From: Methanobacteriota archaeon
GTDB taxonomy: Archaea; Hydrothermarchaeota; Hydrothermarchaeia; Hydrothermarchaeales; SZUA-236
Length of the DNA: 7,917 bases
Direction of reading: 5' to 3'
NCBI GenBank assembly: GCA_003230355.1
Contig: QIDD01000088.1
Location: forward strand, 1-7,917
Made by a program: the position numbers and the translations under genes. Positions 6,565 through 7,917 of the stretch are shown in pieces (positions within the stretch are counted from its first letter, which is position 1; the number at the start of each line of letters is the position of its first letter). The notes beneath the pieces are model-generated. The model saw nothing but the letters and a program-made list of their open reading frames with translations, did not search any database and had not been told where the DNA came from.

Positions 6565-6657
6565 AAACATTATATGGTACGAGGGGTATGCGAAGAACCA
6601 AATTTTCCACGTTGTGCGAAATCTCTGTGACAGTATAACTTGAACGGATCGAGTAGT

Positions 6658-6706
6658 GTAGGCGCAGCCACTAATCAGCTCGTCTGATTAATTATTTTCC
6701 TGAAAT
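6658..6706 (+). repeat. 49-bp direct repeat, copy 1
   Basis: Begins GTAGGCGCAGCCAC and ends CCTGAAAT. It matches copy 2 at 46 of 49 positions, exactly 201 bases away. The three differences fall in a hairpin loop and in the tail, none in the stem. Confidence 0.9.
6672..6698 (+). terminator. Hairpin with T-rich tail in repeat copy 1
   Basis: TAATCAG (6672-6678) and CTGATTA (6684-6690) form a perfect 7-bp stem around the loop CTCGT, followed by ATTATTTT. The shape is that of a transcript 3' end or terminator. The stem is AT-rich and weak, so function is inferred mainly from its conservation in copy 2. Confidence 0.4.
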
Positions 6707-6719
6707 TCCTGAAATCATT

Positions 6720-6749
6720 GCAAGCCTTTTCTGTGTAGAAAAGGTTTGC
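6720..6749. other. 13-bp stem-loop with GTGT loop
   Basis: G6720-T6732 pairs with A6737-C6749 over all 13 positions (one G-T wobble) around the tetraloop GTGT. It is the strongest hairpin in the interval and lies between the two repeat copies. It lacks a T-tract on the plus strand, so it is not an obvious terminator; it may be part of a structured RNA or a binding site. Confidence 0.7.
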
Positions 6750-6756
6750 GCAACCA

Positions 6757-6899
6757 AAAGACCCAATTTTCTCTACGTGAAAATCTCCATGCGACTAGCA
6801 GAAGCATGGAGCGGGGGTAGAACGCCAGCACATCACAAATTCTACATATACTAGAAGAGTAGGCGCAGCCACTAATCAGCTTGTCTGATTAATCATTTT
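6757..6899 (+). ncRNA. Candidate structured small RNA (unit 2), unassigned family
   Basis: This stretch folds on paper into successive hairpins: CTCCATGC/GCATGGAG (6785-6792 with 6804-6811, perfect 8 bp), GTAGAA/TTCTAC (6817-6822 with 6840-6845) and the terminal TAATCAG/CTGATTA hairpin (6873-6891) followed by ATCATTTT. A related but shorter unit seems to end at copy 1 of the repeat, starting near 6599 about 25 bases after a TATA-like box. The terminal hairpin is the best conserved part. It does not match tRNA, RNase P, SRP or a C/D-box RNA that I can recognise. Transcription is not shown; a mobile or intergenic repeat is an equally good explanation. Confidence 0.3.
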
Positions 6900-6907
6900 A
6901 CTGAAAT
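6859..6907 (+). repeat. 49-bp direct repeat, copy 2
   Basis: Second copy of the repeat, ending ACTGAAAT. It differs from copy 1 at three positions: C to T in the hairpin loop, T to C in the tail and C to A after the T run. Similarity fades on the right side after CTGAAAT. Confidence 0.9.
6873..6899 (+). terminator. Hairpin with T-rich tail in repeat copy 2
   Basis: TAATCAG (6873-6879) and CTGATTA (6885-6891) form the same 7-bp stem as in copy 1, with loop CTTGT and tail ATCATTTT. It may end a small RNA and insulate the TorD-family gene from upstream transcription. Confidence 0.4.
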
Positions 6908-6954
6908 AATTCGTACCGACTTACACTTGGCGCTTGATTTCAGAAAATGAAAGG

Positions 6955-6969
6955 CGAAAAGCTTAATAG
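6955..6969 (+). promoter_or_regulatory. Putative BRE/TATA promoter of the TorD-family gene
   Basis: CGAAAAGCTTAATAG combines a purine-rich BRE-like part with a TTAATA TATA-like part. The TATA part is about 45 bases before the coding start, so transcription would begin near 6990, just before the AGGAGG site at 6997. Confidence 0.4.
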
Positions 6970-6996
6970 TGGGTGTGGGTATTTGAGGTGGAATAT

Positions 6997-7002
6997 AGGA
7001 GG
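6997..7002 (+). promoter_or_regulatory. Shine-Dalgarno site of the TorD-family gene
   Basis: AGGAGG is 9 bases before the ATG at 7012 and 6 before an in-frame GTG at 7009, so either can serve as start. An ATG at 7005 is too close and in another frame. Confidence 0.75.
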
Positions 7003-7011
7003 CAATGAGTG

Positions 7012-7707
7012 ATGGTTGCGAAGAAGGATGCGCGGACGGCGAAGGATTTTTTGGAGCTTGCAGGGTCGAGGGCTGATACTTATCTTTTTATTGCGTCGCT
7101 TTTTTATTATGATTCGCTTCCCGCGATTGCGAAAAGCATTAGGCGCAAGACGATTCTTGAAGGTCTTTCAATGGGTGGTAAAGGTTCTAAGACTCTTCGG
7201 AAGTTTGTTGAAGAGGACGCGCCTAAGATTAAGAAGCTGCGCGACGCTCTGGAGATTGAGCATACCGCGCTTTTTGTAATGGGCAAGCTGACCAAGGGCA
7301 GGCCCTATGAATCCTTCTATATGGATAAAGATCGTAAGATCGGGGCGAGGGTTACGATTGATGTTGATAAGTTCTATAAAAGCGCGGGTGTGAAGTTTAC
7401 GAGTGCTCAGGATGAGATTGCTGATTACATTGCAATTGAGCTTGAGTTCATGCATCATATGTGCGGTCGTGAGGCTACTGCTTGGCGTGAAAAGGATAAG
7501 TCGCATGCTCTGGGTTATCTCAAGTTTCAGCGTGATTTTCTAACTCAGCATCTTGGCAGATGGATTGCTCCTTTTACTGAGGATGTGTTGAGTGAGGCTA
7601 AGCTTGATTTCTTTAAGGCTGCGTGCTATCTCCTCCCTGAGTTTATTGAGCTTGAGAAGGCCGAGATTGTTGATCTCGTGGAAGAGGCTGAGAAATTCGA
7701 GTTTTAA
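7012..7707 (+). CDS. TorD/DmsD-family molybdoenzyme chaperone
   Basis: The 231-residue, mostly helical cytoplasmic protein belongs to the TorD/DmsD/NarJ family, which binds apo-molybdoenzymes, protects them until the Mo cofactor is inserted and, for Tat substrates, proofreads the signal peptide. The visible family pattern is GRPYESFY at 96-103, then Y122-x3-G126, then D138 followed by IELEFMHHM at 142-150, and later QRDFLTQHLGRWIAPF at 173-188. The length is within the usual 180-240 range. The likely client is the molybdoenzyme at the left edge of the window, about 5.6 kb upstream, unless another lies to the right. It has its own promoter and a strong AGGAGG site, and is followed after 30 bases by another gene on the same strand. 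The start could also be the GTG one codon earlier. Family assignment is firm by motif; the client is inference. Confidence 0.87.
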   Translation: MVAKKDARTAKDFLELAGSRADTYLFIASLFYYDSLPAIAKSIRRKTILEGLSMGGKGSKTLRKFVEEDAPKIKKLRDALEIEHTALFVMGKLTKGRPYESFYMDKDRKIGARVTIDVDKFYKSAGVKFTSAQDEIADYIAIELEFMHHMCGREATAWREKDKSHALGYLKFQRDFLTQHLGRWIAPFTEDVLSEAKLDFFKAACYLLPEFIELEKAEIVDLVEEAEKFEF

Positions 7708-7737
7708 GGATTTGTTTGTGAGGTTTGGTGCAGGCTT

Positions 7738-7917
7738 ATGAGTGTAAATCGTTGGAGTGAAGAGGAGGTTATCGGGCTTTCTGAGCGTCGGGAGGAGGTT
7801 TTGAACAGGCTTGCTGAGGGTCTAATCCGGCAGGGCGGCATTGTCTTTGCTGCGAAATTTGGCTTTGGCATTCCCAGAATTGATCTTGTAGCTGTTGATT
7901 CTCTTCGGTCTATTATC
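7738..7917 (+). CDS. Unrecognised protein, N-terminal 60 residues (truncated by window end)
   Basis: The ATG at 7738 begins a frame that stays open to the right edge, giving MSVNRWSEEEVIGLSERREE and then a short amphipathic helix, a QGGIVFAAKFGFG segment and IPRIDLVAVDSLRSII. No motif lets me name it. The start lacks a well-spaced ribosome site (GAGGT is 13 bases upstream), but the frame is blocked by the TAA of the preceding gene at 7705 and no other ATG fits. Lying 30 bases after the TorD-family gene on the same strand, it is probably in the same operon, so a role in molybdoenzyme maturation or electron transfer is possible but not shown. Confidence 0.6.
   Translation, partial: MSVNRWSEEEVIGLSERREEVLNRLAEGLIRQGGIVFAAKFGFGIPRIDLVAVDSLRSII

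Larger units (their letters stand above)
6429..7008. other. Long non-coding interval with repeats and hairpins
   Basis: About 580 bases carry no convincing protein gene on either strand. From left to right the interval holds the lipoprotein promoter (minus strand), an imperfect inverted repeat (6493-6564), a TATA-like TTATATG (6570-6576), the first copy of a 49-bp repeat (6658-6706), a 13-bp stem-loop (6720-6749), two shorter hairpins (6785-6811 and 6817-6845), the second repeat copy (6859-6907) and the promoter and ribosome site of the TorD-family gene. Sequence just upstream of each 49-bp copy is also partly alike (around 6599-6630 and 6762-6792), so the interval seems to hold two related units, the second about 40 bases longer. 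Confidence 0.7.

Noticed and set aside
6574..6630. 18-codon frame MVRGVCEEPNFPRCAKSL with two cysteines, considered as a small peptide or RiPP precursor.
   Set aside because: No ribosome site, the ATG overlaps the TATA-like box, it is very short, and the corresponding second repeat unit does not preserve it.
6785..6845. tRNA-like look of the GGTAGAACGCCAGC segment (resembles a D-arm).
   Set aside because: No T-arm consensus, anticodon arm or acceptor stem can be built around it.
6675..6851. 59-codon open frame running through the 13-bp hairpin and the second unit.
   Set aside because: It lacks a start codon until 6789, has no ribosome site and crosses strong RNA-like hairpins; this length is expected by chance.

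Overview
The window looks archaeal. Several genes have a TATA-like box about 20-30 nt before the predicted transcript start, and two of these transcripts would be leaderless or nearly so (starts at 1535 and 4334). Other genes use strong GGAGG-type Shine-Dalgarno sequences. Gene content fits an anaerobic, probably euryarchaeal organism with molybdenum- or tungsten-dependent respiration: a complex iron-sulfur molybdoenzyme (CISM), a TorD-type chaperone, a radical SAM/SPASM enzyme and an S2P-CBS membrane protease. No rRNA, tRNA or marker gene is present, so the lineage is inference only.

Layout. (1) 1-1410, plus strand: the C-terminal part of a molybdopterin oxidoreductase catalytic subunit, then its 16-cysteine, four-cluster ferredoxin subunit, then a hairpin/T-tract terminator. 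No membrane anchor gene follows. (2) 1535-5374: a methyltransferase with an N-terminal PqqD-like region (plus strand), a convergent overlapping site-2 protease with CBS domains (minus strand), and a divergent radical SAM/SPASM enzyme (plus strand). A peptide-recognition-like domain, a methyltransferase, a SPASM enzyme and an intramembrane protease side by side suggest a peptide or protein maturation system. This is the most interesting part of the window, but its substrate is unknown. (3) 5383-6419, minus strand: two lipoprotein genes in AT-rich DNA. The first is a small cysteine-rich lipoprotein broken by an apparent single-base frameshift, which becomes a convincing 109-residue protein when repaired. 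The second is a 201-residue lipoprotein with a Pro/Ser/Thr-rich linker and a beta-rich domain. (4) 6429-7008: about 580 bases without a convincing gene but rich in structure: an inverted repeat, a 49-bp direct repeat in two copies 201 bp apart (each with a conserved 7-bp hairpin and T-rich tail), a 13-bp stem-loop and further hairpins, possibly two related small RNAs. (5) 7012-7917, plus strand: a TorD/DmsD-family chaperone and the start of an unrecognised gene.

How it fits together. The TorD-family protein probably helps mature a molybdoenzyme, plausibly the one at the left edge, although about 5.6 kb separates them. The central genes may act on a peptide or protein substrate: the PqqD-like region would bind it, the methyltransferase and SPASM enzyme would modify it, and the protease would cut a membrane-bound form or act in signalling. 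That link rests on domain types and proximity, not on a shared operon, because the three genes lie on different strands and have separate promoters.
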